From assembly GCA_017996675.1 (NCBI GenBank), contig JAGOGN010000001.1, positions 1 to 52,617 of the forward strand: DNA of 52,617 bases. The letters are read 5' to 3'. A program made the position numbers and the translations under genes. Below are positions 9,696 through 18,549 of the stretch, in pieces. The stretch's first letter is position 1, and each line of letters starts with the position of its first letter. The stretch is from Lachnospiraceae bacterium (lineage in GTDB: Bacteria > Bacillota_A > Clostridia > Lachnospirales > Lachnospiraceae). A model generated the notes under the pieces. It saw nothing but the letters and a program-made list of their open reading frames with translations. It did not search any database and was not told the origin of the DNA.

Positions 9696-9959
9696 TTAAT
9701 CCTGAACGTAAGGCATAACTGCGATATGTCTTGCTCTCTTAATAGCAATTGTAAGAGCTCTCTGATGTTTCGCACAGTTTCCTGTGATTCTTCTAGGAAG
9801 AATTTTTCCTCTTTCAGAAATATATCTTTTTAATTTATTTACGTCCTTATAATCGATAGCACTGTCTTTTCCACAGAATACACAAACTTTTTTTCTTCTG
9901 TGCATTCCGCCTCTTCTCTTCATTGGAGAATCGCTTCTATCTGAATTATTGTAAGCCAT
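9696..9959 (-). CDS. rpsR: 30S ribosomal protein S18
   Basis: An 87-residue S18, which pairs with S6 on the 30S platform. The core reads [18 protein letters not shown] then [12 protein letters not shown]. It is the zinc-binding (C+) form: CVFC near residue 26 and CAKH near residue 62 supply Cys-Cys-Cys-His. The N-terminus is Arg/Lys-rich. It is the third gene of the standard rpsF-ssb-rpsR operon, 19 bases after ssb, with a GAGGAGG ribosome site. Confidence 0.96.
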   Translation of the reverse strand: MAYNNSDRSDSPMKRRGGMHRRKKVCVFCGKDSAIDYKDVNKLKRYISERGKILPRRITGNCAKHQRALTIAIKRARHIAVMPYVQD

Positions 9960-9978
9960 GATATTTACCTCCTCTTAT

Positions 9979-10413
9979 TTAATTAAATGGTAGTTCCTCT
10001 TCAATTCCGTCTGGAATCTTCATGAAACCATCCCCAACCGCTGAACTTGGTGCTGCCTGCTCATGATATCCGTTCGAATATCCATCACTGGCACCTTTAC
10101 TCTCTGCAAATTCCTGCTCTTCAATTACTACATCTGTGGTATAGACTTTCTGACCTTCTTTGTTTGTATAAGAACCAGTCTGAATTCTTCCAGTTACAGC
10201 TACTTTCATTCCTTTACGGAAATATTTCTCCGCAAATTCTCCTGTCTTACCAAACGCAACACAATTGATAAAATCTGCTGACTGGTCGCCATCTCTTTTA
10301 AATCGTCTGTCTACCGCCAGTGAATATCTCGTAACAGATGTTGCTGCATCCCCTGTGGATACACGAGTTTCTGGGTCTCTTGTGAGACGTCCCATCAAAA
10401 TCACTTTGTTCAT
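9979..10413 (-). CDS. ssb: Single-stranded DNA-binding protein
   Basis: A 144-residue SSB with the OB fold at residues 1-105 (MNKVILMGRLTRDPETR, FINCVAFGKTGEFAEKYF, GRIQTGSYTNKEGQKVYTTDVV), a short Gly/Ser/Ala linker, and an acidic C-terminal tip ending EEELPFN. The tip corresponds to the partner-binding DDDIPF peptide but ends in Asn rather than Phe. Location between rpsF and rpsR marks it as the housekeeping copy. Confidence 0.96.
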   Translation of the reverse strand: MNKVILMGRLTRDPETRVSTGDAATSVTRYSLAVDRRFKRDGDQSADFINCVAFGKTGEFAEKYFRKGMKVAVTGRIQTGSYTNKEGQKVYTTDVVIEEQEFAESKGASDGYSNGYHEQAAPSSAVGDGFMKIPDGIEEELPFN

Positions 10414-10433
10414 ACGATTACCTCTTCTCTAAT

Positions 10434-10724
10434 CTATGCTTCGTCCTGTCTCACGCATAAGTATCTTAAGACATTTTCTGTAATACGCACACGTTGCTCT
10501 AATTCTGCTGGTGTTTCACCATTGGAATCAAAGTGAATAAAGTAATAAAAACCTTCTTTCATTTTCTGGATTTCATAGGCTAATCTTTTCTTGCCCCATT
10601 CATCCACGTTGGTAATTGTACCACCGAAACGAGTGATGATTTCTTTCACTTTCTCAAGTGTTGCGATTCTTTCTTCGTCTTCGATTTTTGCACTAAGAAC
10701 AAGCGCTAATTCATATTTGTTCAT
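10434..10724 (-). CDS. rpsF: 30S ribosomal protein S6
   Basis: A 96-residue S6 beginning MNKYELALVLSAK, with the ferredoxin-like fold and the YFIHFDS strand near residue 65. An open frame continues 36 codons upstream, but the family start is the ATG at 10724, which has an excellent AAAGGAGGT nine bases before it. S6 forms a heterodimer with S18 and binds 16S rRNA. It heads rpsF-ssb-rpsR. Confidence 0.96.
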   Translation of the reverse strand: MNKYELALVLSAKIEDEERIATLEKVKEIITRFGGTITNVDEWGKKRLAYEIQKMKEGFYYFIHFDSNGETPAELEQRVRITENVLRYLCVRQDEA

Positions 10725-10785
10725 GCGAATCGTACCTCCTTTTGGTCTCTGGCTCCTAATCAATGTTAGGAACAAGGATAATTTA

Positions 10786-10815
10786 TATATATCACGAATA
10801 CCTATGATAACACAA
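10786..10815 (-). promoter_or_regulatory. Candidate promoter of rpsF-ssb-rpsR
   Basis: On the minus strand, TTGTGT (10815-10810), an 18-base spacer and TATATA (10791-10786), about 60 bases upstream of the rpsF start. Spacer and hexamers are imperfect. The ~60-base leader is where an S6-S18 autoregulatory RNA could lie, but I did not identify one. Confidence 0.45.
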
Positions 10816-10818
10816 ATA

Positions 10819-11010
10819 TCATATGTTTTCAAGGTATTTTTTGATTTCTCTTACATTCTTTTCTACCGTTGATCTTGGCAGCATAATCAAATGCCCACAT
10901 CCCATACACTTTATTTTAATATCTGCACCCGTTCTTAAAACCTCCCACCAAACACTTCCACAGGGATGCTGTTTCTTTAAACGTAATTGATCTTTGACTT
11001 GAATATCCAT
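10819..11010 (-). CDS. DUF951 family protein
   Basis: A 63-residue protein of the DUF951 family. It shows the expected pattern: LRLKKQHPCG, then WWEVLRTGADIKIKCMGCGH, and a C-terminal PRSTVEKNVREI helix. The cysteines (HPCG and CMGC) probably bind zinc, a property inferred from spacing. Many Firmicutes carry it near rpsF, as here. It begins one base after the sirtuin stop. Function is not known. Confidence 0.9.
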   Translation of the reverse strand: MDIQVKDQLRLKKQHPCGSVWWEVLRTGADIKIKCMGCGHLIMLPRSTVEKNVREIKKYLENI

Positions 11011-11011
11011 T

Positions 11012-11758
11012 TTACTTCTCTCCCATTTCTTTCCATACCTGACAAAATACTTCTCCGATGGAGTTTTGAAAACTCAAATCCACACCAGGAAACCCTGTTT
11101 CTTCTTTATTTATAATGACAAGATGGGATCCGTTAAAGTAATTTAGTAATCCCGCAGCAGGATAGACACGCAAAGAAGTTCCGCCAACAATCAACAACTG
11201 TGTCTTTTGGATTTCCCTTACACTTTGCTCCATGACACCTTGGTTCAGACTTTCTTCATATAATACGACATCCGGTTTGATCACTCCACCACAGGTACAA
11301 CGAGGAATTCCTTCGTGCTCTATCATAAATTGGAGTCCGTACTCTTTATTACAACTCCTACAATAATTGCGGTGCACACTTCCATGAAGTTCCCGTACCT
11401 TCTTACTTCCTGCCATTTGATGCAATCCGTCAATATTCTGAGTAATCACCGATTGACAACAATCTCTTGCTTCCATTTTTGCCAGGATCTGATGCGCCAT
11501 ATTGGGTTTTGCATTTTCATGAATCATTTTCTCTCGATAGAAACGAAAAAAAGCTTCGGTCTCTTTTAAAAAATAGGAATGGCTTAGTATGGTTTCTGGA
11601 GGGACGGAGTATTTTTGAGCATATAATCCATCTACACTTCGAAAATCAGGTATTCCACTTTCAGTAGATACACCTGCTCCACCGAAAAAAACAGTATACT
11701 CTGATTCCATGATCCACTTTGCTAACTCTTTACATTGATTGATTTGCCTCTGCTCCAT
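11012..11758 (-). CDS. cobB: NAD-dependent protein deacylase, SIR2 family
   Basis: A 248-residue sirtuin that removes acyl groups from lysines using NAD. Motifs: GGAGVSTESGIPDFRS near residue 25 (NAD binding), TQNIDGLHQMAG near 103, the catalytic histidine in ELHGSVH near 122, and a zinc ribbon CRSC...CTCG (about 130-155). The structure GGTSLRVYPAAGLL near 193 closes the NAD pocket. It is first in a two-gene unit with the DUF951 gene and has a strong promoter. The precise acyl preference cannot be read from sequence. Confidence 0.92.
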   Translation of the reverse strand: MEQRQINQCKELAKWIMESEYTVFFGGAGVSTESGIPDFRSVDGLYAQKYSVPPETILSHSYFLKETEAFFRFYREKMIHENAKPNMAHQILAKMEARDCCQSVITQNIDGLHQMAGSKKVRELHGSVHRNYCRSCNKEYGLQFMIEHEGIPRCTCGGVIKPDVVLYEESLNQGVMEQSVREIQKTQLLIVGGTSLRVYPAAGLLNYFNGSHLVIINKEETGFPGVDLSFQNSIGEVFCQVWKEMGEK

Positions 11759-11776
11759 TTTCTCACCTCTATTTGT

Positions 11777-11805
11777 ATTATATACGCTGTGGTATCAGAT
11801 GACAA
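11777..11805 (-). promoter_or_regulatory. Predicted promoter of the sirtuin gene
   Basis: On the minus strand, TTGTCA (11805-11800), a 17-base spacer and TATAAT (11782-11777), divergent from the LtaS-like gene's promoter. Confidence 0.7.
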
Positions 11806-11842
11806 GATGACTGATTCTTTTATTCGCTCCGTTCACATATTC

Positions 11843-11871
11843 TTGACATTTTTATTGTAAAATGGTAACTT
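11843..11871 (+). promoter_or_regulatory. Predicted promoter of the LtaS-like gene
   Basis: TTGACA (11843-11848), a 17-base spacer and TAACTT (11866-11871) preceded by TGG, giving an extended -10 that offsets a weak hexamer. Confidence 0.6.
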
Positions 11872-11895
11872 AGTAATTTGAAAATGGAGAAAAAT

Positions 11896-13923
11896 ATGAA
11901 GACTAAATGGAAAAACCTTTTGGCAGGCTTTTCTGCCATGTGGAAAAAATTAATTGAAGAAAATTCACTTAGAAGTAACTTAATCTTATACATTGCTGTT
12001 CCTTTTATTATCACTTTGATTTTAGAAGGATTGGGAAGAAAATTTGTTTTTGGAGGATTTGTATTCCTCTTTACGCATCCTTTTCGGTTCTTAGTCAATA
12101 TGTTGATTATTGTTTTGTCTTTTTCCGTCACACTTTTGTTAAGGAAACGTGTTTTCTGGGTTTCAGCACTAACCTGTATATGGATTGCTCTTGGTATCGC
12201 GAATTTCGTTTTATTGTGCAACCGAGTTACTCCTTTTACATCCTGTGACTTATTTATGATTGAATCCCTGTTTCCTATGATGCAAAAATATTTTAATAAC
12301 TTTCAGATCATGATCATTTTAGGACTAATCGGACTTGTGGTGATTGCTTTGATCATCTTCTTTTTCAAAGCACCTAAAATGCCAGGTAAGATCCGTTATA
12401 TTCGCTCGATCCTTCTGATTATTGCAACATTTGGTATTACCCTTGGTACCGCAAATGTTGGAATTAGAGCGGGCATCCTGGAAAACCAATTCCGGGAATT
12501 ATCCCAATCCTATCTTCGTAATGGCTTCGTTTATTGTCTTACGAACAGCGTGATTGACATGGGTGTTTCTAAACCAAAGGACTTTTCAGAAGAACAACTA
12601 AAGGATTTTGTGGAACAAAATAAAGCCTCTACAACAGAGTCAACTCTTAAGTCAAAGCCAAATATTATTTTTGTTCAGTTAGAGTCCTTTTTTAACATTA
12701 ATTCCTTAAAGGGAGTGAAATTCTCACAATCACCAATTCCTAATTTCGAGGCATTGCAAAAAGAAGGCGCAGGCGGTATTTTAGATGTTCCAGTTGTTGG
12801 TGCAGGTACTGTTAATACAGAATTTGAAATCACAACCGGAATGAACATTGATGATTTTGGAGCTGGTGAATACCCATATAAAACCATTCTTCGTGAGAAA
12901 ACTTGCGAAAGTCTTGCTACTAACCTGAAGCCTTATGGATACAAAGCACATGTGATTCACAATAATACCGGTGGATTTTATAGCCGTAATGTAGTTTATG
13001 GCAATTTAGGTTATGAAGATTTTACTTCTGTCGAATATATGAACGACTATGAGAAAACACCAACTGGATGGGCAAAAGATGCCTGCCTCACAAAATATAT
13101 TACAGACAGCCTGAATCAAACAAAAGAACCTGATTTAATTACAACCATCTCTGTTCAGGGTCATGGTAGTTACTTTTTGGATGAGCCATATGAGAAACAT
13201 GTTTCTATTTTAGAAACTCCAAATGAAGACACCAGAACCGGCGTTGAATATTACGCAAATCTTCTTTATGAAATGGATCAGTTTATTGGTAACTTAATTC
13301 AGACTTTGAAAGAACGTAATGAAGATACGATCGTTGTGATGTACGGCGATCATCTTCCAAGTCTAAACTTCACAGAAGATGAACTGGAAGGCCGGAATAT
13401 ATACCAGACAGATTACTTTATCTGGAACAACATGGGACTTAAATTTGAAAGCAAAGAACTAGAAGCTTATAATCTTTCAAGTGAAATCTATCGTGCACTT
13501 GGTGTTAAAAATGGTGTAATTAATATGTATCACCAGAATCACCAAAATGATGCTGATTTTACAAAAGGACTTGCAACATTAGAGTATGACCTTTTATATG
13601 GCGATTTATATGCTTTCGATGGAAAAAGCCCATATGAAGCAATCAATATGCAAATGGGAATGGAACCAATCTCCATTGAAAATATTGTTTCCGGTGTAAT
13701 GGGAGATAAATATACTTATATCCGTGGAAAGAATTTCACCCCTTACAGCCGTGTTTATATCAATGATAAGAAGCAATCTACTACGTTCATTAATTCAACT
13801 ACCTTGCAGATTGAATATGATGATCTTAGTTCCTCAGACAGTATTTGTGTATGGCAATCCAGGTTGACCTCAACACCTGAATATCAATATAACACACTGT
13901 TATTAGACGGACCTGATGAATAA
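11896..13923 (+). CDS. LtaS-family phosphoglycerol transferase (sulfatase fold)
   Basis: A 675-residue membrane enzyme of the lipoteichoic-acid synthase/phosphoglycerol transferase family. I use the ATG at 11896 because GGAG sits 6 bases upstream; in-frame starts at 11878 and 11884 exist. Five hydrophobic helices (about residues 25-200) are followed by the extracellular sulfatase-like domain: NIIFVQLESFFN (metal Glu), GAGTVNTEFEITTGM (candidate catalytic Thr), and VVMYGDHLPSL (Asp-His). The last ~75 residues look like an IPT/TIG immunoglobulin-like domain (YIRGKNFTPYSRVYIND), not typical of LtaS itself. It probably polymerises or decorates a glycerol-phosphate surface polymer. Confidence 0.86.
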   Translation: MKTKWKNLLAGFSAMWKKLIEENSLRSNLILYIAVPFIITLILEGLGRKFVFGGFVFLFTHPFRFLVNMLIIVLSFSVTLLLRKRVFWVSALTCIWIALGIANFVLLCNRVTPFTSCDLFMIESLFPMMQKYFNNFQIMIILGLIGLVVIALIIFFFKAPKMPGKIRYIRSILLIIATFGITLGTANVGIRAGILENQFRELSQSYLRNGFVYCLTNSVIDMGVSKPKDFSEEQLKDFVEQNKASTTESTLKSKPNIIFVQLESFFNINSLKGVKFSQSPIPNFEALQKEGAGGILDVPVVGAGTVNTEFEITTGMNIDDFGAGEYPYKTILREKTCESLATNLKPYGYKAHVIHNNTGGFYSRNVVYGNLGYEDFTSVEYMNDYEKTPTGWAKDACLTKYITDSLNQTKEPDLITTISVQGHGSYFLDEPYEKHVSILETPNEDTRTGVEYYANLLYEMDQFIGNLIQTLKERNEDTIVVMYGDHLPSLNFTEDELEGRNIYQTDYFIWNNMGLKFESKELEAYNLSSEIYRALGVKNGVINMYHQNHQNDADFTKGLATLEYDLLYGDLYAFDGKSPYEAINMQMGMEPISIENIVSGVMGDKYTYIRGKNFTPYSRVYINDKKQSTTFINSTTLQIEYDDLSSSDSICVWQSRLTSTPEYQYNTLLLDGPDE

Positions 13924-13928
13924 AATAA

Positions 13929-13966
13929 AATCCTCTCAATGTTAATCACTGAGAGGATTTTTTATT
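13929..13966. terminator. Bidirectional terminator between the LtaS-like gene and rsmI
   Basis: A 10-base perfect stem (13929-13938 with 13950-13959) ends in TTTTTTATTT on the plus strand, with AT-rich flank on the minus side. The two genes converge here, so it closes both. Confidence 0.85.
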
Positions 13967-14811
13967 TACTTTCTTTCAAGAAGTTGCTGATAAACATCAC
14001 GTTTGGATATTCCTCTGTCTAACGCAACTTTTTTCATGGCTTCTTTTCGATCTATTCCTTGTGCTTCGTAATGAGTAAGATGATCTTCCAAAGATAACTT
14101 CATCCACTCATCCTGAACTTCTTTGAGTATCGCTTCTCTTTTCTTTCCCTCGATAATAATCACATATTCTCCCTTTGGAGAATGCTGCATATAATATTCT
14201 TTTGCTTCTTCAAAAGAAGTCCTCAAAACTGTCTCAAACTTTTTTGTTAGTTCTCTGGTAATCGTAATGTTCCGATTTCCCAAAGAAGAATATAACTCGC
14301 CCAGTGTACTTACCAAATGATGGGGCGCTTCGTAAACAATCATGGTTCTGCTTTCATTCTTCATTTCATTCAAAACAAACTGTCGTTCTTTTTTATCCTT
14401 TGGCAAAAAAGCTTCAAACGCAAATCTTCTTGTAGATAAACCGGATAAGATTAGTCCATCCACACATGCACAAGCGCCCGGCAGCCCTGTTACTTCAATT
14501 CCCTGTTCATAACAAATCCGAACCAGTTCTTCTCCAGGATCAGAAATTCCAGGCGTACCTGCATCCGTAATAAGTGCGATGTTTTGTCCAGCTTTCATTT
14601 TATCAATTAAATACTGTGCTTTTTCTATTTTATTAAATTCATGATAACTGGTCATTGGTGTCTTAATTTCGAAATGATTTAACAGTTTAATGGAATTTCT
14701 GGTATCCTCTGCCGCAATCAGATCAACCTCGTTTAATACTCTAACCGCCCGAAACGTCATATCTTCCAAATTTCCAATTGGGGTAGCACACAAAAATAAT
14801 TTTCCTTCCAT
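13966..14811 (-). CDS. rsmI: 16S rRNA (cytidine-1402-2'-O)-methyltransferase RsmI
   Basis: A 281-residue tetrapyrrole-methylase-fold enzyme that methylates the ribose of C1402 in the decoding centre. Motifs: LCATPIGNLEDMTFRA at the N-terminus, AEDTRNS near 35, ITDAGTPGISDPGEELV near 80, GACACVDGLILSGLS near 110 and YEAPHHLV near 160. The C-terminal helix-turn segment GISKRDVYQQLLE is typical. It ends the yaaO-to-rsmI block, matching yabC's position in Bacillus. Confidence 0.95.
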   Translation of the reverse strand: MEGKLFLCATPIGNLEDMTFRAVRVLNEVDLIAAEDTRNSIKLLNHFEIKTPMTSYHEFNKIEKAQYLIDKMKAGQNIALITDAGTPGISDPGEELVRICYEQGIEVTGLPGACACVDGLILSGLSTRRFAFEAFLPKDKKERQFVLNEMKNESRTMIVYEAPHHLVSTLGELYSSLGNRNITITRELTKKFETVLRTSFEEAKEYYMQHSPKGEYVIIIEGKKREAILKEVQDEWMKLSLEDHLTHYEAQGIDRKEAMKKVALDRGISKRDVYQQLLERK

Positions 14812-14824
14812 ACACTACTCCTTT

Positions 14825-15565
14825 CTAATACCCATATATTTCGTAAATTTCAGGCGTATATACACCTGGTTTTTCATACACGATCAATGGCTTTTCCACT
14901 GTAATCCTACTCTTGCCTCCAAGTTGACCTTCAATTAAAACCATATTAGGTTCTATATCAATCATCGGATAGATCAGTTTCATCCTCTTAGGTTCTAATT
15001 TATACTGACACATTAATGTCATAATTTCCGCTAAACGAAATGGTCTATGAACCATATAAAATCTGCCTTGTGGTCTCAATAATTGAGCAGCCTCCCGAAT
15101 CACATCTTCCAGTGTACAACAAATTTCATGTCTCGCAATTGCCATTGCATCTGACCCGCTCACTAAACCATGATCTGCTATCATATAAGGAGGATTGCAG
15201 GTTACCACATCAAAAGAAGATGCTCCCAAAATTTTGGAAGCATACTTCAAGTCTCCTTGTATCATGTCAATTTTATGAGAAAGCTGATTATAATCCACGC
15301 TTCGCCTAGCCATATCAACGCTTTCTTCTTGTATTTCTAAACCAGTAAAGTGTTCGCCCTGAGTCTTTGCTTCCAATAAAATTGGAATAATTCCAGTTCC
15401 AGTTCCCAAATCCAGTGCCTTTTCACCTTTTTTCACTTTTGCAAATCCAGATAAAAGCACTGCATCCATTCCAAAACAGAACTTGCTGGAATTTTGAATA
15501 ATAGAATATCCATTTCTATGTAATTCATCCAGACGTTCACCTTCTCGTAAATCAATTGTCTTCAA
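14825..15565 (-). CDS. tRNA1(Val) adenine-N6 methyltransferase-like (TrmN6/YabB family)
   Basis: A SAM-dependent N6-adenine methyltransferase of about 246 residues. Motif I is LDLGTGTGIIPILL and motif IV is the NPPY of CNPPYMIADHG, the signature of N6-adenine enzymes; FCFGMDAVLLSGF is the family N-terminal mark. The likely substrate is A37 of a tRNA, from the E. coli relative. I chose the TTG at 15565, with GGGAAGGA upstream; another TTG at 15592 lacks a ribosome site. The start lies inside the ricT end, a short overlap typical of coupled genes. Confidence 0.88.
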   Translation of the reverse strand: MKTIDLREGERLDELHRNGYSIIQNSSKFCFGMDAVLLSGFAKVKKGEKALDLGTGTGIIPILLEAKTQGEHFTGLEIQEESVDMARRSVDYNQLSHKIDMIQGDLKYASKILGASSFDVVTCNPPYMIADHGLVSGSDAMAIARHEICCTLEDVIREAAQLLRPQGRFYMVHRPFRLAEIMTLMCQYKLEPKRMKLIYPMIDIEPNMVLIEGQLGGKSRITVEKPLIVYEKPGVYTPEIYEIYGY

Positions 15566-16460
15566 GTTTCGATTTTCCTTCCCTATCTTCAAGAGCTGCC
15601 AGTTCTTTCAATTCTTCCTGCGTCAGCTGAATCTTTTCTTTCTTTTTACGAGGTTTAAATCTCAAATCATCAACCGCATATTCGCGAATATCTTTTTCGC
15701 CATTTACCTCAACGATTACTTTTACTTTTTGACGGAGTACATTTACGCTTTGTACATCGCCGCGCAAATTGTCAGAGGTTGTAACATGGTCGCCAATAAT
15801 AGGTAGGCGGCTATTTAGATATTCATAGGTATCCTGCTCATTTTTCAAACAACACATCAGTCGTCCACAAACACCAGATATTTTCGTAGGATTCAGCGAT
15901 AAATTCTGTTCTTTCGCCATCTTAATCGAAACAGGTGCAAATTCTGATAAAAAAGTATGGCAACAAAGTGGTCTACCACAAATTCCGATTCCACCTAGTA
16001 TTTTGGTTTCATCCCTTACACCAATTTGACGAAGTTCGATTCTGGTACGAAATACACTAGCCAGATCTTTTACTAACTCTCTAAAATCAATTCGTCCATC
16101 TGCTGTAAAATAAAACAATAATTTATTATTGTCAAACGTATATTCCGCATCAACTAACTTCATATCTAGCTGATGTTTCACTATTTTTTCAAGGCAAACA
16201 TGAAATGCTTCCTTCTCTTTTAATTTATTCTGTACTTCTTTCTCATCGTCTTCTGGCAATGCCACACGAAGTACGGGTTTTAATGGCTGAACAATTCGAT
16301 CATCCTCAACCTCTCTTGGTTCAATTAAGACCAACCCATATTCTACTCCTCTGGCTGTTTCTACGATTACATGATCGTTTTTTTGTATATTGAACTGTAA
16401 TGGGTCAAAATAATATATTTTGCCGGCATTACGAAAACGTACTCCTACAACTTTCGTCAT
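15552..16460 (-). CDS. ricT: RicT/YaaT, PSP1-domain regulatory protein
   Basis: A 302-residue member of the PSP1/YaaT family. In Bacillus, RicT works with RicA and RicF in an Fe-S complex that affects Spo0A phosphorylation and RNase Y. The conserved core shows FYFTADGRIDFRELVKDLA near 130, IGVRDETKILGGIGICGRPLCC near 160, and GRLMCCLKNEQ near 205; the clustered cysteines agree with Fe-S binding. The Lys-rich C-terminus follows. RicA and RicF partners are not in this window. It follows holB by one base. Confidence 0.93.
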   Translation of the reverse strand: MTKVVGVRFRNAGKIYYFDPLQFNIQKNDHVIVETARGVEYGLVLIEPREVEDDRIVQPLKPVLRVALPEDDEKEVQNKLKEKEAFHVCLEKIVKHQLDMKLVDAEYTFDNNKLLFYFTADGRIDFRELVKDLASVFRTRIELRQIGVRDETKILGGIGICGRPLCCHTFLSEFAPVSIKMAKEQNLSLNPTKISGVCGRLMCCLKNEQDTYEYLNSRLPIIGDHVTTSDNLRGDVQSVNVLRQKVKVIVEVNGEKDIREYAVDDLRFKPRKKKEKIQLTQEELKELAALEDREGKSKLEDN

Positions 16461-16461
16461 T

Positions 16462-17451
16462 CTAATTCTCCTTAATCGTTAATAGCATAAGTTCTAGCAC
16501 AAGTTCCAAATTTACATTTGCATCTATTCTCTTCTTTGCCTTCTCGATCCCCTTCATGATTAATTCCAAACCCTCATAAGAGCTTGTTGCGGCTGCCTTT
16601 TTTATATCATAAACCTCATCCTGAAAAATGAGTTTATTTACATCATTTGTTGCTTTTAATAATAAAATATCTCTATACCATACCATCATCAGATCTAAAA
16701 AATCTTCTGCTTCCAATTTATATTCATTTATTTTCTTAACAGCAGAAACAACTTCATTTAAATCCATTTCTTTCAAGCGTTTCATTACCTGAATCGCAAG
16801 ATCCTTCATTTCGTTGAAATCTTCCGATGCAGAAAGCTTTGCAGCTTTTCCAATATTTCCCTGTGCAAAAGAAGCACACATTTTGGCATCCTTCTCAGAA
16901 ACATTTAACCGACTCATTAAATATTGAATAATTTGCCCAGACTGAACGGGTTTCATTTTAATGGTTACACACCGAGATCGAATGGTTGGTAAAAAACCCT
17001 CCGCATTGTTGGTTAACAAAATCAGGACCACATATTCTGGTGGTTCTTCCATGGTCTTTAGTAATGCATTTTGTGCCTGAATATTCATTTTATGCGCATC
17101 TTCTATGAGATACACCTTATATTTTCCATTGTATGGCTTTACATAGATATCGCCATTTACCTGCTCTCGAATATCATTTACCGATATGGTATTTGGCTTT
17201 TCGTGGGTCAGATAGATGATGTCCGGATGATTGTGCGTGAGTGCCTGTTTACAAGATGTGCATTCCATACAAGCATCCTTTGCTCCTTTTTCACATTGCA
17301 AAGTCATAGCAAATGCCTCTGCAATCTCTTTTTTCCCACATCCAGCTTCTCCTTCAAAAATGTACGCATGCGAGACTTTCCCCAACATCACTGCCTTTTG
17401 AAGTAGTTCAACTTCACTTTCGTGACCAAGAATATTTCTAAATCCAGCCAT
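16462..17451 (-). CDS. holB: DNA polymerase III subunit delta'
   Basis: A 329-residue clamp-loader ATPase subunit. It shows an AAA+ fold with P-loop GEAGCGKKEIAEA near residue 37, a zinc site formed by CEKGAKDACMECTSCKQ (about 53-70), the KVYLIEDAHKMNIQAQNALLK segment near 108, and the SRC motif (IRSRC) near 158 that supplies the arginine finger. It loads the DnaN sliding clamp encoded at the other side of the window. Neighbours match Bacillus yaaR-holB-yaaT. Confidence 0.94.
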   Translation of the reverse strand: MAGFRNILGHESEVELLQKAVMLGKVSHAYIFEGEAGCGKKEIAEAFAMTLQCEKGAKDACMECTSCKQALTHNHPDIIYLTHEKPNTISVNDIREQVNGDIYVKPYNGKYKVYLIEDAHKMNIQAQNALLKTMEEPPEYVVLILLTNNAEGFLPTIRSRCVTIKMKPVQSGQIIQYLMSRLNVSEKDAKMCASFAQGNIGKAAKLSASEDFNEMKDLAIQVMKRLKEMDLNEVVSAVKKINEYKLEAEDFLDLMMVWYRDILLLKATNDVNKLIFQDEVYDIKKAAATSSYEGLELIMKGIEKAKKRIDANVNLELVLELMLLTIKEN

Positions 17452-17469
17452 AAGCCACCTCTTCTCGAT

Positions 17470-17910
17470 TTATGTTAATATATCTAAAAGTAATCCTCGA
17501 ATTTCACCAATCTTTTCTAAAATTTTTAAATGATCCTTTTCATCTTTCATTAATTCCTGCGCGAGCTCGTCCAATGTATCATCCACTCTGCGAATAATGC
17601 CATAGACTCTATGTCTGCCTCTTCGATCCAAAAAATTTTCACGACTGAATTTATGCGAACGATACACGACCTCATTCATGAAATCTTTAATCAGGTCTCT
17701 GTATTTCTTCATATCACGAACATCCATATGTTTACTCAACACTGCACCCTGCGTGCTAATATCTGTCAAAAGAGTATTCACCCGCTCCTGCAACTGTGTC
17801 TCCTGAATCTGACTTGCAAGGGTGAACTTAAAAGTACCATCTCCTGTTTCAACCTGCGTCTTTTGTGGTTGAATATCCGTATTTGTTACCTGATTAATTT
17901 TAATATCCAT
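17470..17910 (-). CDS. yaaR: YaaR family protein (DUF327)
   Basis: A 146-residue mostly helical protein of the DUF327 family, always near holB in Firmicutes. Visible family features are [35 protein letters not shown] in the middle and the helical RGLLLDILT end. Its function is not settled. The order kinase-yaaR-holB-ricT mirrors Bacillus tmk-yaaQ-yaaR-holB-yaaT, with no yaaQ here. Confidence 0.88.
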   Translation of the reverse strand: MDIKINQVTNTDIQPQKTQVETGDGTFKFTLASQIQETQLQERVNTLLTDISTQGAVLSKHMDVRDMKKYRDLIKDFMNEVVYRSHKFSRENFLDRRGRHRVYGIIRRVDDTLDELAQELMKDEKDHLKILEKIGEIRGLLLDILT

Positions 17911-17913
17911 GGA

Positions 17914-18507
17914 TTATTCCCCCTGGCTTTGAACCATGAATTCCACAATTTGATCTAATGCTGCATCCAGATCATCATTCTCAAATTGCATCAAGACTTC
18001 TGCATCTTCTAATTTATTTTTCGAAAAATCTTCCTCATCTGCGAGAAATCTGCGGCATAATTCTGCATATCGTGGTTTCTCCTGCTGCTGTTCTCTCATT
18101 AACGCACGATTCAATCTTAGCCCATCGTCCAGATTAATATAGATTGGCACTAGAACCTCTTTTCCATAATAATCGCGAAGTTTTAAATAAGATTCCAATG
18201 TCCCTATAAAAATATAACTATGATTCTCCAAATCTAATCTGCCATCGTCTACTGTAAAATACTTCCATACTCCATGCATGGTATTGTATTCTCGTATTTC
18301 AATTACTTTATGATCTGAAATAAGTTTCTCTAATTCTTCCTCATTGGAAAAAAAATACTCCACTCCATCTTTCTCCCCTTCACGAATCGGTCTAGTCGTA
18401 TAGGTCACTAAAGTTTGAAGCTTCACTTTATCCTGTTTCAATAATTCTTTATAAATGGTGTCTTTTCCGGAAGCACTCTTCCCCATTATGCAATAAATCT
18501 TACCCAT
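17914..18507 (-). CDS. Guanylate-kinase-like P-loop protein in the tmk position
   Basis: A 197-residue P-loop kinase-like protein. I use the ATG at 18507; GGAGG just upstream makes the TTG at 18519 unlikely. The P-loop reads MGKSASGKDT, the nucleotide-binding segment TTRPIREGEKDGVEYFF matches guanylate kinase, and EYNTMHGVWKYFT replaces the canonical VHGNYYGT. The last third is divergent and acidic. In Bacillus this spot is occupied by thymidylate kinase (tmk), so either a GMK paralogue has replaced it or the role differs. GMP as the substrate is plausible but unproven. Confidence 0.78.
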   Translation of the reverse strand: MGKIYCIMGKSASGKDTIYKELLKQDKVKLQTLVTYTTRPIREGEKDGVEYFFSNEEELEKLISDHKVIEIREYNTMHGVWKYFTVDDGRLDLENHSYIFIGTLESYLKLRDYYGKEVLVPIYINLDDGLRLNRALMREQQQEKPRYAELCRRFLADEEDFSKNKLEDAEVLMQFENDDLDAALDQIVEFMVQSQGE

Positions 18508-18549
18508 TCTAACCTCCAAAGATACCCTTTTAGTATAATATAATTCCGC

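Noticed and set aside
10725..10832. 36-codon N-terminal extension of rpsF
   Set aside because: S6 proteins start MxxYE, matching the ATG at 10724, which has a perfect ribosome site; the extension overlaps the promoter.
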